This document shows positions 40,029 through 49,681 of a stretch of DNA of 64,000 bases, piece after piece. The position numbers and the translations under genes were made by a program. Position 1 is the first letter of the stretch. Each line of letters begins with the position of its first letter. Under the pieces are notes generated by a model. It was given only the letters and a program-made list of their open reading frames with translations. It searched no databases and was not told where the DNA came from. This DNA comes from Rhizobium phaseoli (GTDB lineage Bacteria; Pseudomonadota; Alphaproteobacteria; Rhizobiales; Rhizobiaceae), in the NCBI RefSeq assembly GCF_003985125.1, contig NZ_ML133567.1:186001-250000 (forward strand), read 5' to 3'.

Positions 40029-40577
40029 TCAGACCACCCGCACAATCGTCCCCTTGCGAAGATGCGGCAGCAGGCGGCGCATGTCGCCGAGGCTCACCGC
40101 CACGCAGCCGGCCGTCGGCTCGTAGCCCGGCCGGATGAGATGGAAGAAAATCGCCGAGCCGCGGTTGCGCGCCCGGCAGGAGATGTTCCAGTCCATCACC
40201 AGGCAGATATCGTAGAGCCCGTCGCTGCGCCGCATCTCCTCGTGACTGGCACCGAACGGCGCCTTGACGAGGCGGTTGTAGTTGGCATCGCCGGACTGGT
40301 CGCACCAGAGCATGCCGGCGCCGATGCGGCGGATGGGAAGCGCAGTGGCGAGCCGGCCGTTCCGCTCGCCGCGCCGGAAGCCTGACAGCAGCTTCATCGA
40401 TGTGATCGGCGTGGCGCCGTCACCCTCGCGTTTCATGACGGTGCGGCCGGAGCGGCCGATCGCGGCAGGCACGATGATCGCGCCGAGCCGGACGATCGCG
40501 CGGCTCTTTCTCCCCGGTACCGGGCGCACCACGACCGTCGACGACCTAACTCTCGGCTTTCGCCTTGCTTTTTCCAT
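40029..40577 (-). CDS. L,D-transpeptidase (YkuD) family protein
   Basis: About 182 residues from ATG 40577. The C-terminal half holds the YkuD active-site pattern: histidine in AIFFHLIRPGYEPTAGCVAVSLGDM, with the nucleophilic cysteine in AGCVAVS. Such enzymes crosslink peptidoglycan or attach proteins to it. I see no convincing signal peptide, only a basic N-terminus (MEKARRKPRVRSSTVVV). The true start may be further upstream, where the frame is open, but no good binding site is present. Confidence 0.82.
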   Translation of the reverse strand: MEKARRKPRVRSSTVVVRPVPGRKSRAIVRLGAIIVPAAIGRSGRTVMKREGDGATPITSMKLLSGFRRGERNGRLATALPIRRIGAGMLWCDQSGDANYNRLVKAPFGASHEEMRRSDGLYDICLVMDWNISCRARNRGSAIFFHLIRPGYEPTAGCVAVSLGDMRRLLPHLRKGTIVRVV

Positions 40578-40717
40578 TTTTCTCGCATGTCTTGCATTGC
40601 CTGAGGCTTTGATTGAAATCATATGCAAACATGCCCGGCAACAGCCCCGCCGGCCGATCCTTGCCAAACCTGCAATTTGGCGTAGGACTAGGGGACCTAA
40701 CATGAGGACGCAACGGC

Positions 40718-41401
40718 ATGACCGCACGCACCATTCTTTTGGTGGATGACGACGAGGACCTTCGGCAGACGCTAACGGAGCAGTTGTCGCTTTATGAGGA
40801 ATTCACGGTGCTGCAGGAAGCCAACGCCGGCAAGGGTGTTGCGACCGCCCGTTCGACCCCGGTCGATCTGTTGATCATGGATGTCGGCCTGCCCGACATG
40901 GATGGCCGCGAAGCGGTGAAGCTCCTGCGCAAGGGCGGCTTCAAGGCGCCGATCATCATGCTGACCGGTCATGATACGGATTCCGATACGATCCTCGGCC
41001 TCGAAGCCGGCGCCAACGATTATGTCACAAAACCCTTCCGCTTCGCCGTGTTGCTCGCGCGCATTCGCGTGCAGCTGCGCCAGCACGAGCAGAGCGAGGA
41101 CGCAACCTTTACCGTCGGCCCCTATCTCTTCAAGCCGAGCCAGAAGCTGCTGACCACCGACAACGGCCAGAAGATCCGCCTGACGGAAAAGGAAGCGGCG
41201 ATCATCCGTTATCTCTACCGCGCCGAACAGAAGGTCGTCACCCGCGACGTGCTTCTCGAAGAGGTCTGGGGCTACAACTCCGGCGTGACCACGCATACGC
41301 TGGAAACCCATGTCTACCGGCTGCGCCAGAAGATCGAGCGCGACCCCTCCAACGCCGAAATCCTGGTGACGGAAAACGGCGGCTACAAGATCATCCCCTA
41401 G
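40718..41401 (+). CDS. OmpR-family two-component response regulator (CenR-like)
   Basis: A 227-residue regulator. The receiver domain (residues 1-120) has the acidic pair in LLVDDDEDL, phospho-acceptor aspartate in LLIMDVGLPDMDGREAV, then MLTGHD and the lysine in VTKPFR. The winged-helix domain has LTEKEAAIIRYLYRAEQKVVTRDVLLEEVWGYNSGVTTHTLETHVYRLRQKIE. It resembles CenR, the envelope regulator essential in Caulobacter and Sinorhizobium, as I recall that sequence. No kinase gene is adjacent. Its TAG stop codon is the first part of a repeat element. Confidence 0.93.
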   Translation: MTARTILLVDDDEDLRQTLTEQLSLYEEFTVLQEANAGKGVATARSTPVDLLIMDVGLPDMDGREAVKLLRKGGFKAPIIMLTGHDTDSDTILGLEAGANDYVTKPFRFAVLLARIRVQLRQHEQSEDATFTVGPYLFKPSQKLLTTDNGQKIRLTEKEAAIIRYLYRAEQKVVTRDVLLEEVWGYNSGVTTHTLETHVYRLRQKIERDPSNAEILVTENGGYKIIP

Positions 41402-41512
41402 AACAGGATGATTTTAGGCTGGCTCGGCCTGAAATCTGAATCCTGTTCTCAATGAAAGAGTTGGAGCATGATGTCCCCCGAAAACCGCTCACACTTTTCG
41501 GCGTCATGCTCT
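41398..41512 (+). repeat. Two-module palindromic repeat, copy 1
   Basis: Module A (41400-41449): arms AGAACAGGAT / ATCCTGTTCT, with inner GATTTTAGGC / GCCTGAAATC, fold into one long hairpin. Module B (41464-41512): ends GAGCATGATG / TCATGCTCT, with CCGAAAACCGCT and CACTTTTCGG inside. A near-identical copy lies inverted at 43808-43920. Both share CTAGAACAGGAT at the edge. The TAG is the stop codon of the response-regulator gene. Confidence 0.9.
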
Positions 41513-41539
41513 AGAGTATTTTGGTTTTCTCCGAATCAC

Positions 41540-41613
41540 GGAAATGCTCTATCTCTTTGTTTTCATGCAGTTCCGCACGCAAACCGCTCCGCAGTTTTGT
41601 TGGAATTGCTCTA
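41540..41613 (+). repeat. Third repeat module (type C), copy 1
   Basis: TTTGTTTTCATGCAGTTCC at the left and TGGAATTGCTCTA at the right, with an AACCGCT-type core. It matches a longer copy at 51862-51938. Its ends (GCAGTTCC / GGAATTGC) are near-complementary, so it can fold back. Confidence 0.75.
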
Positions 41614-41628
41614 AGGCGAAAAGCCCGC

Positions 41629-42084
41629 ATGGCGCTGACGGACGATATTCATCTGCTCTCGCAGCTTCCGCTGTTCAAGGACATGAGCGAGGACCAGCTG
41701 CGACTGATCGCCTTCGGCGCCGACCGGCGCATGATCGCGGCCGGCCAGATGCTGTTTCGCCAGGGCGCGCCGGCCGAGAGCGCCTATGTCGTCTTGAGCG
41801 GCAGCCTGGCACTCAGCACGACGAGCAGCGACGGCATGCAGCGGGCCGATGCCGTTGCCGGACCCGGCACACTGATTTCCGAGCTGGCGCTGGTGACGCT
41901 AGTCGAGCGCAAGTTCACCGCGATCGCGCGCGAGGACACGAGCATCATCCGCATCACCCGCGCCCTCTTCCACCGGCTGCTCGAGGAATATCCGGATGCG
42001 GCCCGTCTGATCGAAAATCGCATCCGCGACAATCTCGCCGAACTCGCGGCCAAGGCCGCAAGCCAGTTCCACCGGTTCAGCTGA
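41629..42084 (+). CDS. Cyclic nucleotide-binding (CRP-like) domain protein without HTH
   Basis: A 151-residue protein (MALTDDIHLLSQLPLFKDMS) comprising one cNMP-binding beta-barrel: LRLIAFGADRRMIAAGQMLFRQGAPAESAYVVLSGSLALS, then GPGTLISELALVTLVERKFTAIAREDTSIIRI. There is no DNA-binding helix-turn-helix after the barrel, unlike Crp/Fnr regulators, so it may act as a sensor subunit or partner. The phosphate-cassette arginine is not obvious, so ligand binding is uncertain. Confidence 0.85.
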   Translation: MALTDDIHLLSQLPLFKDMSEDQLRLIAFGADRRMIAAGQMLFRQGAPAESAYVVLSGSLALSTTSSDGMQRADAVAGPGTLISELALVTLVERKFTAIAREDTSIIRITRALFHRLLEEYPDAARLIENRIRDNLAELAAKAASQFHRFS

Positions 42085-42114
42085 TCCACACCGATCCGCG
42101 GCAACAAGGAAGCG

Positions 42115-42903
42115 TCAGTCGCGTGCGAAGCTGTCGATTGCTGCGGCGAGCTTCATGAGGTCGGCGGCATAGAAGCCGGCAGCGTTTAGACAGTTCGTCT
42201 CGAGCAGCTTCAGCCCCTCTTCGGTGCGGCAGAGATCGATGACATAGGCCGGCGAGTACCCAGGATTGATATCGACCATGCGCTGTCCGAACGCCAGCGC
42301 ATCCTCGTCGATCTCATGACGGTGGACGACACGCGATCCGTCCTTGTAGAGCGAATAGGTGACGATCCGCCCGTTGACGGCCCACAGACGCCATTCGCGC
42401 ATGATGCGAACGGGCTTGGTGAGCATCAGAAGCGTGTCGTGGCGAAGCGATCCACCCGGGATTTCGTCTTCGTCAAGCGTGAGGACCCTCTCTGCCATGC
42501 GGATGATCTCGCCTGCCGATTTGACATTGCCGGGCTCTTCCTTGCTGTCATCGACGGGACGTAGAAACCATTCCCGCCCATCGTCAGTCAGCTGGGTAGG
42601 GATGTCTCGGAGAGTGAGGAACAACGCGTCGGCTCCGTTCAGGAGATATGGATGCCACGCCTTTTCCTGGACGAAAGGACGCAGCTTGAACACGCCCGGC
42701 TGGTAGCCGTTCGCCTTGGCGTTTCTCCATAGCGTGTAGGAGCCGAACATGATCACCGAGCCCGGATCGGTGACGATCGGCGCCGGGATCAGCTCGCCGA
42801 CAAACGGGACGACCTTGTGCCATGTGTATGCAATACCGAGCCGGTCGAGTGCCTCGGCCAGCTTGTGCGTGTCCTCGAACTCCTGAAGAATCCACTGCGT
42901 CAG
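42115..42903 (-). CDS. ATP-grasp domain-containing protein
   Basis: About 262 residues (TQWILQEFEDTHKLAEALDRLGIAYTWHKVVPF at the N-terminus). The C-terminal half has ATP-grasp-like features: FLRPVDDSKEEPGN, a basic/aromatic segment MREWRLWAVNGRIVTYSLYKDG, and the metal-ligand region AYVIDLCRTEEGLKLLETNCLNAAGFY. I place the start at CTG 42903, whose CTGA overlaps the xthA stop. No ATG or GTG lies between there and the conserved region until well inside. A longer frame runs antisense-free but entirely within xthA. The substrate is unknown. Confidence 0.75.
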   Translation of the reverse strand: MTQWILQEFEDTHKLAEALDRLGIAYTWHKVVPFVGELIPAPIVTDPGSVIMFGSYTLWRNAKANGYQPGVFKLRPFVQEKAWHPYLLNGADALFLTLRDIPTQLTDDGREWFLRPVDDSKEEPGNVKSAGEIIRMAERVLTLDEDEIPGGSLRHDTLLMLTKPVRIMREWRLWAVNGRIVTYSLYKDGSRVVHRHEIDEDALAFGQRMVDINPGYSPAYVIDLCRTEEGLKLLETNCLNAAGFYAADLMKLAAAIDSFARD

Positions 42904-43703
42904 AGATCGAAATGCGCCGTCACCGGCACATGGTCGGAAGGCCGATCCCAGCCGCGGGCTTCCTTCAGGATTTCGATCCGCTTGAGATGCGGCCCGAGAT
43001 CCGATGACGACCAGATATGGTCGAGCCGGCGGCCGCGGTCGGCCGCTTCCCAGTCCTTGGCGCGGTAGCTCCACCAGGTGTAGAGCTTCTCGCTGGCCGG
43101 CACGTGCTGGCGCATGAGATCGAGCCAGGCGCCGCGCTTCATCACCTCGAGCAGCCCGTCGGTTTCGACAGGCGTATGGCTGACGATCTTCAAGAGCTGC
43201 TTGTGCGACCAGACGTCGTGTTCCAGCGGCGCGATGTTGAGGTCGCCGACCAGGATGGCCGAGGTATTGGCCTCGCCATTGGCCTTCAAGAGCTTCATCT
43301 CCTCGATGAAATCGAGTTTATGGCCGAATTTCGGATTGATCGTCCGGTCCGGCTCGTCACCGCCGGCCGGGACGTAAAAATTATGCAGCCGGATGCGGCG
43401 GTTGCCGCGTTCGAAGATCGCCGATAAGTGGCGGGCGTCGCCGACGCCGCAGTAATCCTGCCGGTGATCTTCGGTCAGCGGAATGCGCGAGGCGATCGCC
43501 ACCCCGTGATAACCCTTCTGACCGTGGATGATGATGTGATCATAGCCCATGGCCCGCAAGGGCGCGGCGGGAAAGAGCTCGTTCGGCACCTTGGTTTCCT
43601 GCAGGCAGAGAATGTCAGGCCTGTGCTTGAGAACGAGCTGCTCGACGATCGGCATGCGCAGCCGTACTGAATTGATATTCCAGGTGGTAACCGAAAAGCT
43701 CAT
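42900..43703 (-). CDS. xthA: Exodeoxyribonuclease III
   Basis: A 267-residue AP endonuclease / 3'-5' exonuclease of base-excision repair. Motifs are TWNINSVRLR, LCLQETKVP (metal-binding glutamate), YVPAGGDEPDR, VGDLNIAP (catalytic Asp/Asn) and SDHVPV (catalytic His). Its end overlaps the ATP-grasp gene by four bases if that gene uses the CTG start. Confidence 0.95.
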   Translation of the reverse strand: MSFSVTTWNINSVRLRMPIVEQLVLKHRPDILCLQETKVPNELFPAAPLRAMGYDHIIIHGQKGYHGVAIASRIPLTEDHRQDYCGVGDARHLSAIFERGNRRIRLHNFYVPAGGDEPDRTINPKFGHKLDFIEEMKLLKANGEANTSAILVGDLNIAPLEHDVWSHKQLLKIVSHTPVETDGLLEVMKRGAWLDLMRQHVPASEKLYTWWSYRAKDWEAADRGRRLDHIWSSSDLGPHLKRIEILKEARGWDRPSDHVPVTAHFDL

Positions 43704-43807
43704 GCGGCAAGCCCTTTCACGCTTTCATGAAAGGGCTTTAGAACAAAGGCGAACCGGAGGGAACCGGGCCGCGTGCAAAAGCGTCAGGAGATCAACCGAA
43801 AAGCCTC

Positions 43808-43920
43808 AGAGCATAATGCCGAAAAGTGTAAGCGGTTTTCGGGCGACATCATGCTCTAACTCTTTAATTTAGAACAGGATTCAGATTTTAGGCCTCAAGC
43901 CTAAAATCATCCTGTTCTAG
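43808..43920 (-). repeat. Two-module palindromic repeat, copy 2 (inverted relative to copy 1)
   Basis: Module B at 43808-43857 (AGAGCAT / ATGCTCT ends) and module A at 43871-43918 (AGAACAGGAT / ATCCTGTTCT with inner GATTTTAGGC / GCCTAAAATC, perfectly paired except for a TCA bulge). On the minus strand the order and sequence match copy 1. The CTAG at its edge supplies the TAG stop of the lolA gene (43917-43919). Confidence 0.9.
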
Positions 43921-44585
43921 TCGCGCGATTGCGGCGTGCCGGGAATGCTCTCATAGGGAACCCGGAAGACGCGATCATCGAACTGCATACCGGTCTTGAC
44001 GTTGAAGATCATCACCGAGGTGTCCTTGCCCTGATTGTCGGTGATCGTCCACTGACGCAGGTCATAGGTTTTCGGGTCGAACATCATGGTGATGGTCGAG
44101 TTTCCGAACACCGTATTGTTGCCGAGCGCGATCGTCGTCAGGTCCGACTCTTCCTTGACGCCCTTCACCATGCCGGCCGACAGATCGATATGCTGCGCCA
44201 GCAGCAGGCTGAGCGGCGTCTTGGAGAGCGGATAGAGATCCCAGGTCTTGAGCTTGGTATTGCCGATGGCGACATTCTTGCCGTCGGCGATCACCCGCAT
44301 CGGCGACGGGTCGTCGTAGTTGAAACGCAGCTTGCCGGGGCGCTGGATGAAAAACTTGCCGCCGGTCTGCTCGCCGCGTGGCCCGAACTGCACGAATTCG
44401 CCCTGCATCGTCGTGACGCCGGAGAAATGGTCGGCAATCGCCTGCGCCGTGCCGGAGGCGGGCGCCGCCGCCTGCGCGAGGGCGCCGAAGGGAATGGCGC
44501 TTGCCATCGCAGCAACGGCGAAAGCGCCGAGAAGATCGCGCCGCGTCATCGTCAGGCCGGAGAGGAAGGAATCGGAGTTACGCAT
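43917..44585 (-). CDS. lolA: Outer-membrane lipoprotein carrier protein LolA
   Basis: A 222-residue periplasmic protein with a signal region RRDLLGAFAVAAMASAIPFGALAQA, of Tat-like RR character. The LolA half-barrel follows: AIADHFSGVTTMQGEFVQFGPRGEQTGGKFFIQRPGKLRFNYDDPSPMRVIADGKNVAIGNTKLKTWDLYPLSKTPLSLLL. It ferries lipoproteins from LolCDE to the outer membrane. It is downstream of ftsK on the same strand, 139 bases apart. Confidence 0.93.
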   Translation of the reverse strand: MRNSDSFLSGLTMTRRDLLGAFAVAAMASAIPFGALAQAAAPASGTAQAIADHFSGVTTMQGEFVQFGPRGEQTGGKFFIQRPGKLRFNYDDPSPMRVIADGKNVAIGNTKLKTWDLYPLSKTPLSLLLAQHIDLSAGMVKGVKEESDLTTIALGNNTVFGNSTITMMFDPKTYDLRQWTITDNQGKDTSVMIFNVKTGMQFDDRVFRVPYESIPGTPQSRD

Positions 44586-44724
44586 CTAAATCTCCTTTAT
44601 GCGATCTGCATGCTGCCGAAAGGCGGCGTCTTCAAGGCGTTGCGATCGGCCCGCGAGAGGAAACGGCTTTGCTGCGATCTGGTTTCCGCAAAAGCGGCCC
44701 TATCTGAAATATATGGCTGTTATC

Positions 44725-47412
44725 TCAGCGATCGAGGATGTCGTCTTCGGTAGGGACGAGGATTTCGCGTTTGCCGGCATGGTTGGCCGGCCCGATGATG
44801 CCCTCCTTCTCCATGCGTTCGATCAGCGAGGCGGCGCGATTATAACCGATGCCGAGCCGGCGCTGCACATAGGAGGTCGAGGCCTTGCCGTCACGGAGCA
44901 CGACGGCGACAGCCTGATCATAAGGATCTTCCGAATCCGAAAGGTTCGACGTGCCGGCCGGGCCACCGCCAGCGCCGCCATAATCGCCATCCTCATCGTC
45001 ATCGGCGGTGATCGCATCGAGATATTGCGGCGAGCCCTGCGTCTTCAGATAGGAGACGATCTCTTCGACCTCGACATCCGAAACGAAGGGACCGTGCACG
45101 CGCTGGATGCGCCCGCCACCGGCCATGTAGAGCATGTCGCCCATGCCGAGCAGCTGCTCGGCGCCCTGTTCGCCGAGGATGGTGCGGCTGTCGATCTTCG
45201 AGGTCACCTGGAAGGAGATGCGGGTCGGGAAGTTTGCCTTGATCGTGCCGGTGATGACATCGACCGACGGGCGCTGCGTCGCCATGATCACATGGATGCC
45301 GGCGGCACGCGCCATCTGCGCCAGGCGCTGGACGGCGCCTTCGATATCCTTGCCGGCGACCATCATCAGGTCGGCCATTTCGTCGATGATGACGACGATA
45401 TAGGGCATCGGCCGGAGGTCGAATTCCTCGGTCTCGTACATCGCTTCGCCGGTATGGCGATCGAAGCCGGTCTGCACCGTGCGTGAGATCACCTCACCCT
45501 TCGACAAGGCCTGCTCGACACGGGTGTTGAAGCCGTCGATGTTGCGCACACCGATCTTCGACATCTTCTTGTAGCGCTCTTCCATCTCGCGCACGGTCCA
45601 TTTCAGCGCGACGACGGCCTTCTTCGGATCGGTGACGACAGGCGAAAGCAGGTGCGGGATGCCGTCATAGACGGAGAGTTCGAGCATTTTCGGGTCGATC
45701 ATGATCAGCCGGCACTGTTCCGGCGTCATGCGGTAGAGCAGCGACAGGATCATCGTATTGATGGCGACCGATTTGCCCGAACCTGTGGTGCCGGCAACGA
45801 GCAGATGCGGCATCTTGGCGAGGTCGGCGATGACGGCTTCGCCGCCGATCGTCTTGCCGAGCGCCATGGCGAGCTTGGCCTTGCTGCCGTCGAAATCTCG
45901 GGAGGCGATCAATTCGCGCAGAAAGACGGTCTCGCGTGTCTGATTCGGCAGTTCGATGCCGATTGCGTTGCGGCCGGGAACGACAGCGACGCGGGCGGCG
46001 ATGGCGCTCATCGAGCGGGCGATATCGTCGGCGAGGCCGATGACGCGCGACGACTTGATGCCGGGCGCCGGCTCCAGTTCGTAAAGCGTAACGACGGGGC
46101 CGGGACGGACGTGAATGATCTCACCCTTGACGCCGAAATCTTCGAGCACGCCCTCAAGCATACGGGCATTCTGCTCGAGTGCGTCGGCCGACAGCGTCGA
46201 ATCGCGCACCACGTTCCTCGGTTCGGCGAGCAGGTGCATCGAAGGCAGCTGAAAGCCTTCTGGACGAATGAATGAACCCTGCGCCTCGCGCTCGACGCGG
46301 GCGCCGGGTTTCGGGCGCGAGATCGCAGGCACGACGCGAGGCTCCGGCTTGCCGGCGGCTTTCGCCGGCGCGCGGATCATCCAGTCGTCGTCATCGTCGT
46401 CTGGCAGGATATCGGCCGGGCGCGGCGGCATGTCGGTATCGAAGGGCGGATCGTCGTCCTCATCCTCGTCGTCGATGGAAAGCGACGGCGCGGCGACAAC
46501 GCGCCGCGGCGAAGCCGCCCTTGCCCCCATTGACGGCTCCATCGACGGTTCCATGCGCTCGCCGCGTACAGCCGGCGTCTTGGCACGGACCGGTTCGTTC
46601 AACGTGCCGAACTCATCATCGTTGAAATCATAGGGCGATTCGAAATCGCCTTGGCGCCGCTTGCGCGGTCCCATGCCGAAGAGGCGACGCAGCCGCCCCT
46701 GGCTCATATACCAGGCATGTGTCATCGCGCCGCTGAAAGCGACCCAGCGCGACTCGTCCTCCTCGTCCTCATCGCCGACGACCCGCGCCTTGCTTGTCGT
46801 CTCGACGTAATCGTCCTCGATTTCGTCATCCGCTTCGCTGCGGCCGACGAGGCCCGAGGCAAACAGCATCATCCAGGCGGTCGGCACGGCAAAGATGCAG
46901 CCGACCACCATGGCAAAGGTGCCTGTGGGATAGGCGCCGACAAACAGTGCCGGAAAACGCAGGATCATATCGCCGACGACGCCGCCGATGCCGTTCGGGA
47001 TCGGCCAGGTGAGCGGCGGCGGAAAACAGCCGATGACGGCGGAAGACAAAATCGAACCGGCAAGCCAGGCGCCGATGCGGGCGGGAATGCGGTTGAAGCT
47101 GCGGCCCGAGATCATCGTCAGCGCCCAGGCGACGATCGGCAGCATCGAAACGACGCTGGCAAGCCCGAGGAACTGCATGACGATATCGGCAAAGGCAGCG
47201 CCGCTGTAGCCGAGGATATTCGTCGGCAGGTTGGCCGTGGCGTAGGAATAGCTCGGATCCGCGACGTTCCAGGTCGCCAGCGCCGCGACGCAGAACGCCA
47301 GCAGCAGAAAGATCGCAAAGCCGATGAGCGCCTGGATCTGCCGCAGCATGAATGCCGAGAAGGAGAACCGATCCGGACGGCCATCCATCGCCGGCGACGT
47401 GCTTCTTGCCAT
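44725..47412 (-). CDS. ftsK: DNA translocase FtsK
   Basis: About 895 residues from ATG 47412. The N-terminal membrane domain (residues 20-190) has four or five helices. An acidic/proline linker with runs of Asp and Glu follows (about 195-400). The motor domain has Walker [17 protein letters not shown] and Walker [15 protein letters not shown]. The gamma winged-helix is [29 protein letters not shown]. It pumps DNA at the septum and activates XerCD at dif. The frame extends upstream through the glnK-side intergenic region, but the ATG chosen gives the standard N-terminus. Confidence 0.96.
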   Translation of the reverse strand: MARSTSPAMDGRPDRFSFSAFMLRQIQALIGFAIFLLLAFCVAALATWNVADPSYSYATANLPTNILGYSGAAFADIVMQFLGLASVVSMLPIVAWALTMISGRSFNRIPARIGAWLAGSILSSAVIGCFPPPLTWPIPNGIGGVVGDMILRFPALFVGAYPTGTFAMVVGCIFAVPTAWMMLFASGLVGRSEADDEIEDDYVETTSKARVVGDEDEEDESRWVAFSGAMTHAWYMSQGRLRRLFGMGPRKRRQGDFESPYDFNDDEFGTLNEPVRAKTPAVRGERMEPSMEPSMGARAASPRRVVAAPSLSIDDEDEDDDPPFDTDMPPRPADILPDDDDDDWMIRAPAKAAGKPEPRVVPAISRPKPGARVEREAQGSFIRPEGFQLPSMHLLAEPRNVVRDSTLSADALEQNARMLEGVLEDFGVKGEIIHVRPGPVVTLYELEPAPGIKSSRVIGLADDIARSMSAIAARVAVVPGRNAIGIELPNQTRETVFLRELIASRDFDGSKAKLAMALGKTIGGEAVIADLAKMPHLLVAGTTGSGKSVAINTMILSLLYRMTPEQCRLIMIDPKMLELSVYDGIPHLLSPVVTDPKKAVVALKWTVREMEERYKKMSKIGVRNIDGFNTRVEQALSKGEVISRTVQTGFDRHTGEAMYETEEFDLRPMPYIVVIIDEMADLMMVAGKDIEGAVQRLAQMARAAGIHVIMATQRPSVDVITGTIKANFPTRISFQVTSKIDSRTILGEQGAEQLLGMGDMLYMAGGGRIQRVHGPFVSDVEVEEIVSYLKTQGSPQYLDAITADDDEDGDYGGAGGGPAGTSNLSDSEDPYDQAVAVVLRDGKASTSYVQRRLGIGYNRAASLIERMEKEGIIGPANHAGKREILVPTEDDILDR

Positions 47413-47548
47413 GTGTCTAACCCGTCCACTGCCTGAGGGCATGCGAATCACCGAAGCTTCGCCATGCCAAAATGCGTCCGCTCTACCTAACCAGAGCCGG
47501 GTTAAAGCGATGTTAACCATGCGTGCCGGGACGGGCATCCAGCCCAGA

Positions 47549-47584
47549 AAAAGAAAAAAGCCCGAACCTTGGAAGGTCCGGGCC
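47549..47584 (-). terminator. Terminator of glnK-amtB
   Basis: On the minus strand GCCCGGACCTT pairs with AAGGTTCGGGC (one mismatch) around a two-base turn, followed by TTTTTTCTTTTT. It lies about 80 bases beyond the amtB stop. Confidence 0.9.
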
Positions 47585-47660
47585 AAATGCGGCTTATGGT
47601 TAGATAGGCCGCGACGGGCCGTGGAGCGGCGCCCTTGAGCCGGGCGCCGCAAAGCCGATG

Positions 47661-49091
47661 TTACGAGTGGTAGGCGGCTTCGCCGTGGGTCGAGAGGTCG
47701 AGACCTTCGCGCTCGGCCTCGACCGTGACGCGCAGGCCGACGACGACGTCGACGATCTTGTAGAGGATCGCCGAGCCGATGCCCGACCACAGCAGCGTCG
47801 TGAGCACGCCCTTGGCCTGAGCGAGCACCTGGGTTGCCGTGCCGGCATAGGAGGCTGCGAAATCGGCCGTCGAATAATCGACGATGCCTGCGCCGCCCAG
47901 CGCCGGGTTGACGAGGATGCCGGTGCCGAGAGCGCCGATGATGCCGCCGACGCAATGCACGCCGAAGACGTCGAGGCTGTCGTCGTAGTTGAACTTGTTC
48001 TTCACGACGTCGACGAAGAAGTAGCAGACCGGCGAGACGATCAGGCCGAGAACGATCGAGCCCATCGGGCCGGCAAAACCTGCCGCCGGCGTGATGGCGA
48101 CGAGACCGGCGACCGCGCCCGAAGCACCGCCGAGCATGGAAGCCTTGCCGCGGGCGAGGCTTTCAACGATGCACCAGGACACCGCGGCGGCAGCCGTCGC
48201 GACGAAGGTGTTGATAAAGGCAAGTGAAGCATAGCCATTGGCTTCGAGGTTGGAGCCGGCGTTGAAGCCGAACCAGCCGACCCAGAGCAGCGAGGCGCCG
48301 ACCATGGTCAGCGTCATCGAATGCGGAGCCATGATTTCCTTCTTATAGCCCGTACGCTTGCCGAGCATGATGGCGCCGACGAGGCCGGCAATACCGGCAT
48401 TGATGTGAACGACCGTGCCGCCGGCGAAGTCGATTGCGCCGTAGGAGAAGATCAGGCCGGCCGGCGAGGTGTAGGAGCTCGGACCGCCCCAGAACCAGAC
48501 CATGTGCGCCATCGGGAAGTAGATGAAGGTCACCCAGAGCACGACGAAGAGCATGACAGCCGAGAACTTGACGCGCTCGGCGAATGCGCCGACGATCAGG
48601 CCGGGTGTGATGCAGGCGAAGGTCATCTGGAAGACGATGAAGGTGTATTCCGGAATGGCGACGCCCTTCGAGAAGGTTTCGGCGAGCGACGAGGTGTTGA
48701 CGCCGGCCAGGAACGCCTTGGAGAAGCCGCCGACGAAGCTGTTCAGCGAGCCGCCGTCGGTAAAGGCGAGCGAATAGCCGTAGGTCACCCAGAGCAGCGC
48801 CACGACGGCGGTGATCATGAACACCTGCATCAGCACGGACAGCATGTTCTTGGCGCGGACGAGACCGCCGTAGAACAGCGCAAGGCCGGGGATGGTCATC
48901 AGCAGGACGAGTGCCGAGGAGATGAGCATCCAGGCATTGTCACCCTTGTCCATGGTGAAGGCCGGAGCGGCGGCAGCGGTAGTGGCGGCGGCGGGCGCAG
49001 CCTCCTGCGCGAAAGCGACAACCGGCGCCATCAGCGCAGCTGTTGCTGCGCAGATCAGCGCAAAGGGGGAAGAAAACTTCGAAGTCGACAT
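47661..49091 (-). CDS. amtB: Ammonium transporter AmtB
   Basis: About 476 residues from ATG 49091, with AGGAGC upstream. Signal-like N-terminus, then eleven helices with the Amt signature: [35 protein letters not shown], the pore segment [27 protein letters not shown] (twin-histidine region) and [23 protein letters not shown] trimeric ammonia channel gated by GlnK, whose gene lies 25 bases upstream. Confidence 0.97.
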   Translation of the reverse strand: MSTSKFSSPFALICAATAALMAPVVAFAQEAAPAAATTAAAAPAFTMDKGDNAWMLISSALVLLMTIPGLALFYGGLVRAKNMLSVLMQVFMITAVVALLWVTYGYSLAFTDGGSLNSFVGGFSKAFLAGVNTSSLAETFSKGVAIPEYTFIVFQMTFACITPGLIVGAFAERVKFSAVMLFVVLWVTFIYFPMAHMVWFWGGPSSYTSPAGLIFSYGAIDFAGGTVVHINAGIAGLVGAIMLGKRTGYKKEIMAPHSMTLTMVGASLLWVGWFGFNAGSNLEANGYASLAFINTFVATAAAAVSWCIVESLARGKASMLGGASGAVAGLVAITPAAGFAGPMGSIVLGLIVSPVCYFFVDVVKNKFNYDDSLDVFGVHCVGGIIGALGTGILVNPALGGAGIVDYSTADFAASYAGTATQVLAQAKGVLTTLLWSGIGSAILYKIVDVVVGLRVTVEAEREGLDLSTHGEAAYHS

Positions 49092-49116
49092 TGAAAAAAG
49101 CTCCTTGATCTGCCGC

Positions 49117-49473
<357 letters not shown>

Positions 49474-49539
49474 TTATCCTCGGCGCGGAGCCGACTCTCC
49501 TTGCCGCTGACGTTCCTGAACAGCGACCGGCGATATACA

Positions 49540-49555
49540 TTCAAAGGACGTGCCA
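49540..49555 (-). promoter_or_regulatory. Sigma-54 promoter of glnK-amtB
   Basis: Minus strand TGGCAC-N5-TTGAA (consensus TGGCAC-N5-TTGCA), about 85 bases upstream of the glnK start. The exact -24/-12 spacing and the downstream nitrogen-control genes make this a good RpoN site. Confidence 0.8.
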
Positions 49556-49637
49556 GATTCGAGATGTGGTATAACTTATTGAAATATAAAGAATTTGTGA
49601 AACAGCGCCAATAAACAGGCAAATGATTGGCCAATAA

Positions 49638-49654
49638 GCGCACAAATAATGCGC
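49638..49654 (-). promoter_or_regulatory. Candidate NtrC-type upstream activator site
   Basis: Dyad GCGCA-N7-TGCGC, about 90 bases upstream of the sigma-54 promoter, inside an AT-rich stretch with more TGCA-like half sites. The distance and symmetry suit an enhancer bound by NtrC. The match is by shape rather than by exact consensus. Confidence 0.5.
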
Positions 49655-49681
49655 AAATCTGCAAATATGCACTCTATTTAA

